Assembly: GCF_017916255.1 (NCBI RefSeq)
Contig: NZ_CP072827.1
Span: 5,233,501 to 5,297,500 of the forward strand
DNA: 64,000 nucleotides
Reading direction: 5' to 3'
Origin: Streptomyces mobaraensis NBRC 13819 = DSM 40847
GTDB taxonomy: Bacteria; Actinomycetota; Actinomycetes; Streptomycetales; Streptomycetaceae
Positions within the stretch are counted from its first letter, which is position 1; every line of letters begins with the position of its first letter. A program made the translations under genes and the position numbers. Below the pieces are notes generated by a model. That model was not told the DNA's origin. It saw only the letters and a list, made by a program, of their open reading frames with translations, and did not search any database. Below, in pieces: positions 1-7,500 of the stretch.

Positions 1-286
1 CGACCTCGATCCGGCGGACGTCGAGGTGCAGGCCCTGGCCGGCCGGGTGGACGCCGCCGACCGGCTCACCGGCGCGGCGGCCGTGCCGCTGAAACCGGCC
101 GGCACCTCGGCCCTCGACGGCCGCCGCCTCTACGAGGGCCCGCTCACCTTCGACCGCACGGGCCCCTTCGGCTACACGGTTCGCATCCTCCCCAGCCATC
201 GCCTGCTCGCCGACGGCGCCGAGATGGGCCTCGTCGCCGTCCCGCCGGAGGCTTCCGGGGAGGCGGCGGGGGTGCTGATGCGCTGA
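1..286 (+). CDS. glgP: Alpha-glucan (glycogen) phosphorylase, C-terminal end only
   Basis: This is the 3' end of a gene that enters from the left edge, read in frame from base 2, with about 94 residues visible. The last segment (GPFGYTVRILPSHRLLADGAEMGLV) is typical of the C-terminus of the actinobacterial alpha-1,4-glucan phosphorylases that release glucose-1-phosphate from glycogen or maltodextrin. No catalytic or PLP-lysine region lies inside the window, so the assignment rests on tail similarity and on glgX about 9 kb away. The gene converges on the M4 protease gene, and a strong hairpin separates their stop codons. Confidence 0.7.
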   Translation, partial: DLDPADVEVQALAGRVDAADRLTGAAAVPLKPAGTSALDGRRLYEGPLTFDRTGPFGYTVRILPSHRLLADGAEMGLVAVPPEASGEAAGVLMR

Positions 287-291
287 ACGCG

Positions 292-338
292 CCGGGGCCG
301 GCCGGGCGGGGCGTCGCCCCTGCCCCGGCCGGCCCCGG
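292..338. terminator. Bidirectional hairpin terminator between convergent genes
   Basis: A near-perfect GC-rich inverted repeat: CCGGGGCCGGCCGGG pairs with its complement at the right end, and the inner part also pairs. It lies between the stop of the phosphorylase (286) and the stop of the minus-strand protease (348), so it can serve both transcripts. Confidence 0.75.
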
Positions 339-347
339 AACCCGCGT

Positions 348-1904
348 TTACTTGACGTTGACGCCGTCCCACGCCGCCTGGACCGTCTTGTACTGCTTGC
401 TCTTGGTGCCGAACATGTCCCGGGCCGCCTTCAGGGTCGCGGAACGCGCGCCCTTGTAGTCGGTGTTGGTGGTCATGTACACCGTGAGCGCCTTGTACCA
501 GAGCTTCTCGGCGGCGCCGCGGCCGATGCCGTTGACCTTGATGCCACCCCAGGTCGGGCTGTTGTACTTGACGCCGTTGATCGTCTTGGCGCCGCTGCCC
601 TCGGCCAGCAGGTAGAAGAAGTGGTTGGCCACGCCGGACGAGTAGTGCACGTCCAGGTCGCCGAGGTCCTTGCGCCAGTAGTCGGCCGAGCGGCCGTCCT
701 TGCTGGGCTTGTCCATGTAGCGGAGCGGCTTGCCCAGCTTCTCGCCGATGAGGTAGTCGCCCTTGTCCTGGCCGTTGCGGGCGTAGAACTCGACGGCGGT
801 ACCGAAGATGTCGGAGGTGGCCTCGTTCAGGCCGCCGGACTCGCCCTCGTAGCGGAGGCGGGCGGTGGCGGAGGTGACGCCGTGGGTCATCTCGTGGCCC
901 GCGACGTCGAGGGAGGTCAGCGGCGCCTTGTTGCCCTTGCCGTCGCCGTAGACCATGCAGAAGCACTCGTCCGACCAGAAGGCGTTGTTGTAGCCGTTGC
1001 CGTAGTGGACGAAGGAGTTGGCGGCCTTGCCGTTGCCCTTGATGCCCTTGCGGCCCAGGACGTTCTTGTAGTAGTCCCAGGTCATCGCGGCGCCGTACTG
1101 GGCGTCCACGGCGGCGGTCTGGGCCATGCTCTGCTTGCCGTTGCCCCAGACGTCGCGGGTGTTGCTGAAGGCCGGGAAGGACTCGCCGGACTTCTTGTTC
1201 TGGGCGTGGAAGGTCGTGTGACCGCCGCGCTGGCCGTCCTTCATGTAGAACCGGCCGCCGGACTTCACGGAGTTCACCGGCACCTTGCCGTTGTACATGC
1301 CGGTGCCCGTGCCGGTGGCGATGGCCTGGAACTCGTCGAGCTTCTTGCCGGTGGTGGCGTCGGTGACGACGTGCAGCTCGCTGGGGGTGCCGTCGTGCTG
1401 GAGGCCGCCCACGACGGTCTCGTAGGCGAGGACGGGGGTGCCCTTGGCCGCCCAGACCACCTTGCGCGGGGCCTGGTTGCTGATGAACGCGCCGGCGCCC
1501 TCGTCCGCCGAGGCCAGCATCGCCTGGCGGCGCGCGGCGGGGGCGGAGATCTTCGCCTTGGTGGTGGGGACCTTGATGGCGGCCTCGACGGCCTTGGTGA
1601 CGTCCTCGACCTTGCCCTGCTTGTCCTGGTGGACGACGAGGTCGCCGCCGAGCACCGGCAGGCCCTCGTAGGTGCGCTCGTACCGGGTGTGGACGGTGCC
1701 GTCCTCGTCGGTGACCGTGCCGCGCGGGACCAGCCGCTCCTTGCCGCTGAGGTGCAGGGCCTTGGCGGGGTCCTCCTGGCCGGCCGCCTGGGCCGGGGCC
1801 CCGGCGAAACCGGAGGCGAGGAGGGCCGCGGCGACGGTGGCCGCGCTCGCGGCGACGGCGGGGCGACGGGACCCGGAACGGGCTATTCGGGGCGTGTGAC
1901 GCAC
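348..1904 (-). CDS. Secreted M4 (thermolysin-like) neutral metalloprotease
   Basis: A 518-residue preproprotein. Residues 1-40 form a Sec-type signal peptide ending AGAPAQAA. A propeptide of the FTP/PepSY type follows to about residue 205, and then the M4 catalytic domain. The zinc site is HEMTH at 337-341 with Glu361 in GGLNEATSD as third ligand; His420 in DVHYSSG corresponds to the transition-state histidine. It should act outside the cell as a zinc endopeptidase after removal of the propeptide. The GTG start follows GGAG with a 5-base spacer. It is a tandem paralogue of the next gene, with near-identical propeptide blocks such as APRKVVWAAKGTPVLAYE. It lacks the C-terminal P domain of its neighbour. 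Confidence 0.93.
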   Translation of the reverse strand: MRHTPRIARSGSRRPAVAASAATVAAALLASGFAGAPAQAAGQEDPAKALHLSGKERLVPRGTVTDEDGTVHTRYERTYEGLPVLGGDLVVHQDKQGKVEDVTKAVEAAIKVPTTKAKISAPAARRQAMLASADEGAGAFISNQAPRKVVWAAKGTPVLAYETVVGGLQHDGTPSELHVVTDATTGKKLDEFQAIATGTGTGMYNGKVPVNSVKSGGRFYMKDGQRGGHTTFHAQNKKSGESFPAFSNTRDVWGNGKQSMAQTAAVDAQYGAAMTWDYYKNVLGRKGIKGNGKAANSFVHYGNGYNNAFWSDECFCMVYGDGKGNKAPLTSLDVAGHEMTHGVTSATARLRYEGESGGLNEATSDIFGTAVEFYARNGQDKGDYLIGEKLGKPLRYMDKPSKDGRSADYWRKDLGDLDVHYSSGVANHFFYLLAEGSGAKTINGVKYNSPTWGGIKVNGIGRGAAEKLWYKALTVYMTTNTDYKGARSATLKAARDMFGTKSKQYKTVQAAWDGVNVK

Positions 1905-2128
1905 GCATGCTCCTGGCAGGTGAGAGTAGAGCGGTCCGCGAGGGATCGCGGCCGAGCGTCAGTTTGATCGAACTTGCGTGCGTCCTGCCGGGAATATCGG
2001 GGCTGCTGTGGCAGCGGTTTGATAAAGATTCTTCGTTCGTTCAGGGAATTTCCGGGCGAAACGGGCGAATTGGCCATTCCGGTTGTGTTGGGGCGCCGGG
2101 TGACCCGGGCCGAGGGGGCACGACGAGA
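1905..2128. other. Intergenic region between the two protease genes
   Basis: This is the presumed promoter region of the downstream minus-strand protease. It is locally AT-richer around 2000-2080. I could not fix a -35/-10 pair with confidence, and I see no credible coding sequence here. Confidence 0.5.
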
Positions 2129-2169
2129 GGCGCCGCCCGGGGGAGTCGGTGCTCTCCCCGGGCGGCGCC
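2129..2169 (-). terminator. Perfect hairpin terminator after the P-domain M4 protease
   Basis: GGCGCCGCCCGGGG and its complement flank a short loop, giving an almost perfect stem of about 16 bp. It lies 45 bp past the stop codon of the 2214-4496 protease on the minus strand and should end that transcript before the second protease gene. Confidence 0.8.
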
Positions 2170-2213
2170 CGGTCCTGCGGGGCGGGCCGTGCCCGGCCCT
2201 AGGGGGCCTGCTG

Positions 2214-4496
2214 TCAGAAGGTCAGCCGCCACTTGTCGATGGTGCCGGAGTCACCCGAGTACACGTCCTGGACCTTGAGCTTCCAGGTGCCGTTGGCGCT
2301 CACCGAGGAGGCGTCGACGGTGTACGTCTCGGAGACGTCCGCGGCGGAGTCCCAGGCGTCGGAGTTCTTGAGCCGCCAGGTCTTCCCGTTCGGGGCGACG
2401 AGGTCGATCGTCAGGTCACCGCGGTAGGTGTGGGTGATGTTCACGTCCACCTTGAGCGCGGAGGGGCCGTTGCCGCTCCGGGTGACGACGATCGGCGAGG
2501 TCACGGCCGCGCCCGCGTCCGGGATGGCCACCTGGGTGGTGTTCTCGAAGACGCTGCCGCCGCCGGTGGTGTTGACCGTCCACTTGAAGGAGGTGGAGCC
2601 GGTCTTGCCCGCGGAGTCCTTGACCGTCACCGTCACGTTGCTGGTGCCCGTGGTGGTGGGGGTGCCGGAGATCAGGCCGGTGGAGGCGTTGATCGACAGG
2701 CCGGCCGGCAGGCCGGTGGCCGAGTAGGTCAGCGCGCCGCTCGTCGAACCGGTGGCCTTGATCTGCAGGGAGACGGCCTGGTTCACGATGCTGGTCTGGT
2801 CGCCGGGGCTGGTGACCGAGACGCCGGAGGAGGCGCGGGGCCCGACGTTGATGGCGGCCCAGGCGTTGGCCACGTTGTTGTACGTGTCGCTGTTGACGCC
2901 GAACAGCTCGCCGGCCGCCCACAGGGTGGCGTCGCGGGCGCCCTTGTAGTCGGTGTTGGACTGCATGCGCTCGGTCAGCGCCTTGAACCAGATCTTCGCG
3001 GCGTTGTCCCGGCCGACGCCGGTGACGGGCAGGCCGTCGGAGGTCGGGCTGTCGTAGTGCACGCCGCCGATGTCCTTGGGGCCGCTGCCCTCGGAGGCCA
3101 GGTAGAACCAGTGGTTGGCCGGGCCGGACGAGTAGTGCACGTCGATGCCGCCGAGGCCGGAGTACCAGGCGTCCTTGGACGCCCCGTCCTTGCTGGGCTT
3201 GTCCATGTAGCGCAGCGGGGTGCCGTCGCCGTTGATGTTGATCTTCTCGCCGATGAGGTAGTCGCCCGGGTCGGCCGGGTTGTTGGCCCAGAACTCCACG
3301 GCGGTGGCCATCATGTCCGAGGTCGCCTCGTTGAGGCCGCCGGACTCACCGCTGTAGGTGAGGTTGGCGGTGGCGGAGGTGACGCCGTGGGTCATCTCGT
3401 GCGCCGCGACGTCGATCGAGGTCAGCGGGATGCCGTTGCCGTCGCCGTACGTCATGCAGAAGCAGCTGTCGTCCCAGAAGGCGTTGACGTAGTTGTTGCC
3501 GTAGTGGACGCGGCTGTACGCGCCGACGCCGTCGCCCCGGATGCCGTTGCGGCCGTGCACGTTCTTGTAGTAGTCCCAGGTGAGCTGGGCGCCGTAGTGC
3601 GCGTCCACACCGGCGGTGGCCGGGTCGGAGTTGGTCCCGTTGCCCCAGACGTCGTCGCTGTCGGTGAACAGGGTGCCGGTACCCGACGAACCGTGGTTCA
3701 GGTTGTACGTCTTGTGGCCGCCGCGCGTGGTGTCGTTCATCTGGTACGAGCTGCCGGACTTGGTGGTGCCGATCTGCACCTGGCCGCTGTGCTGGCTGTT
3801 GCCCGTGCCCTGCTTGACGCCCTGGAACTCGAAGAGCTTCTTCCCGGTCTTCGCGTCCGTGATGACGTGCAGCTGGCTGGGCGTGCCGTCGTCCTGGACG
3901 CCGCCCACGACGGTCTCGTAGGCGAGCACCGGCGTGCCCTTGGCCGCCCAGACCACCTTGCGCGGCGCCTTGTCGGCCTTGCCGGCCTTCGAGCCCTTGG
4001 CGCGCGCGGCCTTGACCGCGTCCTTCTCGGCGGCGGAGGCGGCGAGCGAGGGGGTCGTGCTGGCGACCGCGATGCGCTGCTTGGTGGCCTTCGCGGCGGT
4101 CTTGACCTGGCCGCTCCGGGTGGCGTCGACCACCAGGTCGCCGCCGAGGACCGGCAGGCCGTCGTAGGTGCGCTCGTACCGCGTGTGCAGGGTGCCGTTC
4201 TTGTCCTTGACGACGTCCTTGACGACGAGCTTCTCCTTGGCCCCGAGGCCCAGGTTCTTCGCCGTCTCCGCCTTGGTGGCGTTGGCGTCGCGTATCAGCT
4301 CGGCCCGCTGCGACGGGGTCAGCTTGACCGGCTCGGCGCCCGGATCGGGCTTGTGGATCGACTGCCGGGGGGCCGGGTGCGCGGCCTTGTCCTGCCCGGC
4401 GTTGGCCGAGGTCGTCTGGACGCCTACGGCGAGCATCGCGGTGACGGCGACGAGGGCGCCGGTCGCGACGGCGCGTCTCTGGGGGGTGGGTCTCAC
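2214..4496 (-). CDS. Secreted M4 metalloprotease with Ig-like and proprotein-convertase P domains
   Basis: A 760-residue protein. The signal peptide spans about 1-33 and the FTP/PepSY-like propeptide about 35-235. The M4 catalytic domain has HEMTH at 366-370, Glu390 as third zinc ligand and the DVHYSSG histidine near 454. Residues 558-642 look like a putative Ig (He_PIG) domain (LTYSATGLPAGLSIN, GLISGTP). Residues 648-760 form a P/Homo-B domain (HTYRGDLTIDLVAPNG to GTIDKWRLTF). I chose the GTG at 4496 because AAGGAG lies 6 bases upstream; the longer reading from 4520 has no such site. It is an extracellular endopeptidase, longer than its tandem paralogue by the two C-terminal domains. Confidence 0.93.
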   Translation of the reverse strand: MRPTPQRRAVATGALVAVTAMLAVGVQTTSANAGQDKAAHPAPRQSIHKPDPGAEPVKLTPSQRAELIRDANATKAETAKNLGLGAKEKLVVKDVVKDKNGTLHTRYERTYDGLPVLGGDLVVDATRSGQVKTAAKATKQRIAVASTTPSLAASAAEKDAVKAARAKGSKAGKADKAPRKVVWAAKGTPVLAYETVVGGVQDDGTPSQLHVITDAKTGKKLFEFQGVKQGTGNSQHSGQVQIGTTKSGSSYQMNDTTRGGHKTYNLNHGSSGTGTLFTDSDDVWGNGTNSDPATAGVDAHYGAQLTWDYYKNVHGRNGIRGDGVGAYSRVHYGNNYVNAFWDDSCFCMTYGDGNGIPLTSIDVAAHEMTHGVTSATANLTYSGESGGLNEATSDMMATAVEFWANNPADPGDYLIGEKININGDGTPLRYMDKPSKDGASKDAWYSGLGGIDVHYSSGPANHWFYLASEGSGPKDIGGVHYDSPTSDGLPVTGVGRDNAAKIWFKALTERMQSNTDYKGARDATLWAAGELFGVNSDTYNNVANAWAAINVGPRASSGVSVTSPGDQTSIVNQAVSLQIKATGSTSGALTYSATGLPAGLSINASTGLISGTPTTTGTSNVTVTVKDSAGKTGSTSFKWTVNTTGGGSVFENTTQVAIPDAGAAVTSPIVVTRSGNGPSALKVDVNITHTYRGDLTIDLVAPNGKTWRLKNSDAWDSAADVSETYTVDASSVSANGTWKLKVQDVYSGDSGTIDKWRLTF

Positions 4497-5177
4497 GCTG
4501 ACTCCTTCTGCGGCGACCACGACCGGTGGGTGTGTGGCCGAATGGGCGACCGGCCGGCGTGGGGGCCGGCCGGCGGTTCACGGCAGAACCAGTGGAGAAG
4601 AGGAGGAAACGTCGGAATGCCGAGGAAAGCGGTGGGAGAGAGGGGGGTGAGGCTTCCGTGGGCCCGTGGCGTCCATGGCGTCCATGGGGTTCCGGGGCGG
4701 TACGGGAGCTTCGGTGCGGGTGCTTCGACGGTGAAGCCCCGACGGGGAGGCTTCGGCGGTGAAGCCTCGATGCGGAACGTCTCGCAGTGGGGGGTTCGCT
4801 GTGGGGAGTGCGGGGGGTGGGGGGTGTTCCGGCGCCGGTTGTGGTGAAGAGTGCCACCGCCCCCCGTCGTATGTCAGGGGCGCGTCAACAAGTTGGCCGG
4901 AAAATGTCCGTTGGCCAAAGATCGCTGTCCGAATAGCGGGCGGTATGCCGGGAGTTGGGCGGGGAAGGGGTGTCTGGGCCGCCGGGCCTGGCCGGAAGGG
5001 GCCTCGCCGGGCGGCCGGAACGCGACGGTCCGCCGCCCGCGGCCGGACGGCACGGAGTGCCGGCGGGTGGCCGGATACGGCCGCTCGGGGGCGGTGCCGC
5101 TCCGGAGGCCGTTTCAGGAGCCGTTCCGGTGCTCCGGCCCCCCCGGACCGATTCCCGTACGGGCCCGGGTCGTTGAC
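4497..5177. other. Long non-coding stretch upstream of the M4 protease
   Basis: I see no credible gene here. It holds short inverted repeats of the form GCTTCGRCGGTGAAGC at 4722-4737 and GGCTTC-N6-GAAGCC at 4749-4766, a direct repeat around GTCCATGG near 4670-4685, and an AT-richer patch at 4880-4940 that could hold the protease promoter. Confidence 0.5.
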
Positions 5178-5300
5178 CCGGCTACCGGCTACCGGCTACC
5201 GGCTACCGGCTACCGGCTACCGGCTACCGGCTACCGGCTACCGGCTACCGGCTACCGGCTACCGGCTACCGGCTACCGGCTACCGGCTACCGGCTACCGG
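5178..5300. repeat. Heptamer tandem repeat, (CCGGCTA) x about 17.6
   Basis: Uninterrupted head-to-tail copies of the 7-base unit CCGGCTA over 123 bp, with no sequence variation between copies. The period is not a multiple of three and no gene covers it, so it is an intergenic microsatellite-like array. It sits 111 bp after the converging AT-richer patch and about 310 bp beyond the stop of the ABC exporter gene on the other strand. Confidence 0.97.
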
Positions 5301-5485
5301 CCCTGACTCTGGCTTCGACCGATTGCCCCGGCCCCGGCTCTGACTCCGGCCCTGACCGGTTACCACGGCCCCGGTTGTGGCTCTGGTTCCGGTCCTGGCT
5401 CTTCCCTGCCCTGGCCCTGGCCCTGGCCGTAGGGCGCGGCCCGGCCCGTGGCTCCGGTCCGGACCGGTCCCGGGCCCGGCCCGCT

Positions 5486-5542
5486 GGTCCCGGGCGGGCC
5501 CGCCGGTCCCGGGCGGGCCCGCCGGTCCCGGGCGGGCCCGCC
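5486..5542. repeat. Three direct copies of a 19-bp palindromic GC repeat
   Basis: GGTCCCGGGCGGGCCCGCC occurs three times in exact tandem (5486-5504, 5505-5523, 5524-5542). Each copy contains the 12-base palindrome GGCGGGCCCGCC. The array lies 69 bp past the stop codon of the ABC exporter gene and could act as a set of alternative hairpins or a terminator. Confidence 0.9.
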
Positions 5543-5610
5543 GGTGGCTCCGCCGCGGCGCGGCGCGGGGCTGTCGGCCGCCCTTCCGCCGCGCGCCCCA
5601 GCGCGTGCCC

Positions 5611-7500
5611 TCACGCCAGGCTCTCCCGCCATGCCCGGTGCAGCTCCGCGAACTTCCCCGTTCCTGACGTCAGTTCGGCCGGAGTGCCGTCCTCCACCAC
5701 ACGCCCGTCGGCCATCACCAGCACCCGGTCGGCGATCTCGACGGTCGACAGCCGGTGCGCGATGACCACCGCCGTCCGGCCGCGCAGGACCGTGCGCATC
5801 GCGCGCTGGACGGCGCGCTCGCCGGGGATGTCGAGGGACGACGTGGCCTCGTCGAGGACGACGACGGCCGGGTCGGCGAGGAGGGCCCGGGCGAAGCCGA
5901 CGAGTTGCCGCTGGCCGGCGGAGATGCGCCCGCCGCGCTTGCGGACGTCCGTGTCGTACCCGTCGGGCAGGGCGGTGATGAAGTCGTGGGCGCCGATGGC
6001 CTTGGCCGCCCGCTCGATGTCCGCGCGGGAGGCGTCGGGGCGGCCGACGGCGATGTTCTCGGCGACGGTTCCGGAGAACAGGAACGCCTCCTGCGTCACC
6101 ATCACCACGTGCCGGCGCAGCTCCGCGCCGGACAGCTCGGTGAGGGGGACGCCGTCCAGCAGCACCCGCCCCTCCGTCGGGTCGTAGAACCGGGCCAGCA
6201 GTTTGGCCAGGGTGGACTTTCCGGCGCCCGTTGCGCCGACGACCGCCACCGTGCGGCCGGCGGCGAGGGTGAGGTCGAAGCGGGGCAGCACCTCGCCGCC
6301 GGTGCGGTAGGCGAAGCGCACGCCCTCGAAGACGACCTCGCGGCCCGGGTCGCCGGCGGGGCGGGCCGGCAGCGCGACGGGCCGCTCCGGCTCCGGGACG
6401 GTGGGCCGCTGGGCCAGCAGCCCGGCGGTCTTCTCCAGTGAGGCGGCGGCCGACTGGTAGGAGTTGAGGAACATGCCGATCTGGTCGACCGGATCGTAGA
6501 GCCGGCGCAGGTACAGCACCGCCGCCGCGAGGACACCCAGCTCCAGGCCGCCGGAGGCCACCCGGTAGGCGCTCCAGACCACGATCGCGGCCAGCGAGAC
6601 GTTGCAGATCAGACGGGAGGTCATCACATAGCGGGCCATGCTGAGCATCGCGTCCGCGTTGGTCTCCCGGTGGGCCCGGTTGAGCTCGGCGAAGTGCTCC
6701 TCGTTGACGGCCTCCCGGCGGAACGCCTGCACCGGCCGGATGCCGTTCATCGTCTCCGCGAACTTCACGATGACGGCGGCGGTGGCCGTCGACTTGCGGC
6801 GGTGCACGGTCAGCGACCGGCGCCGGTAGCCCCGCATGACGAGGGCGAGCGGGACGAAGGACAGGGCCGCCGCCGCGCCCGTCCGCCAGTCCAGCCAGGC
6901 CAGGGTGGCGGAGACGAGGAGGACCGAGGCGGCGATGCCCATGAGCTCCTGGAGCCCGTCGTTGAGCAGTTCGCGGAGCGACTCGACGTCGGTGGTGGCC
7001 CGGGAGATCACCCGGCCCGAGGTGTAGCGCTCGTGGAAGTCGACGCTCAGCGTCTGCGCGTGCCGGAAGATGCGGCCGCGCAGGTCGAGCAGGGCGTCCT
7101 GGCCGACCCGGGCCGAGACCCGGACGAAGGCGAGCTGGAGCAGCCCGGAGGCCACGGCGCAGGCCAGATAGGCGGCGCCGACGGCGGCCAGTGGGCCGTA
7201 GCCGTCCCGGCGGACGGCCGGCACGGCCCGGTCGATGGCGACGGCGACGAGCAGCGGGCCGGCCTGCACCGCCGCCTGTTGGGCCAGCAACAGGAACACC
7301 GTGAGCCACACCCGCCCGCGGGCGGGCGCCAGCAGGGAGCGCAGCAGCTTCAGCGAGGCGCCCTTGGGGGCGGGCAGGACGTCCTGTGCGACGGGATCGT
7401 CGGCGGCGGGGCCCCGCGCTCTGCCGGCGGGTCCCTCGGTATCGCTCGCGGCGGCCGGGCGGGCGCCGGTGTCCCGCGGCCCGGAGACGGTGGAGGTCAC
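5611..7500 (-). CDS. Heterodimeric ABC exporter, subunit with the consensus catalytic site
   Basis: A 629-residue half-transporter with a six-helix transmembrane domain followed by a nucleotide-binding domain. Walker A is GATGAGKST at about 422-430, with the Q-loop glutamine in VMVTQEAF. The signature is altered to SAGQR (about 527-531). Walker B, VVVLDEATSSLD, keeps the catalytic Glu, and IAHRLST holds the H-loop. The GTG at 7500 overlaps the stop of the upstream ABC gene (GTGA), and AAGGGGA lies just upstream; the longer reading to 7569 runs into that gene. The Glu here, Asp in the partner and the altered signature together fit one subunit of an asymmetric exporter. The substrate is unknown. 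Confidence 0.9.
   Translation of the reverse strand: MTSTVSGPRDTGARPAAASDTEGPAGRARGPAADDPVAQDVLPAPKGASLKLLRSLLAPARGRVWLTVFLLLAQQAAVQAGPLLVAVAIDRAVPAVRRDGYGPLAAVGAAYLACAVASGLLQLAFVRVSARVGQDALLDLRGRIFRHAQTLSVDFHERYTSGRVISRATTDVESLRELLNDGLQELMGIAASVLLVSATLAWLDWRTGAAAALSFVPLALVMRGYRRRSLTVHRRKSTATAAVIVKFAETMNGIRPVQAFRREAVNEEHFAELNRAHRETNADAMLSMARYVMTSRLICNVSLAAIVVWSAYRVASGGLELGVLAAAVLYLRRLYDPVDQIGMFLNSYQSAAASLEKTAGLLAQRPTVPEPERPVALPARPAGDPGREVVFEGVRFAYRTGGEVLPRFDLTLAAGRTVAVVGATGAGKSTLAKLLARFYDPTEGRVLLDGVPLTELSGAELRRHVVMVTQEAFLFSGTVAENIAVGRPDASRADIERAAKAIGAHDFITALPDGYDTDVRKRGGRISAGQRQLVGFARALLADPAVVVLDEATSSLDIPGERAVQRAMRTVLRGRTAVVIAHRLSTVEIADRVLVMADGRVVEDGTPAELTSGTGKFAELHRAWRESLA

Noticed and set aside
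621..1967. Long open frame antisense to the first M4 protease
   Set aside because: It is a high-GC shadow frame: Val/Gly/Ala-rich with no domain. The opposite strand encodes an intact protease with all catalytic residues.
5178..5300. Heptamer array as a CRISPR or as a coding repeat (ATGYRLP units)
   Set aside because: There are no spacers between units, and the peptide repeat is just the result of a 7-base unit read in three frames, with no start, ribosome site or codon bias.
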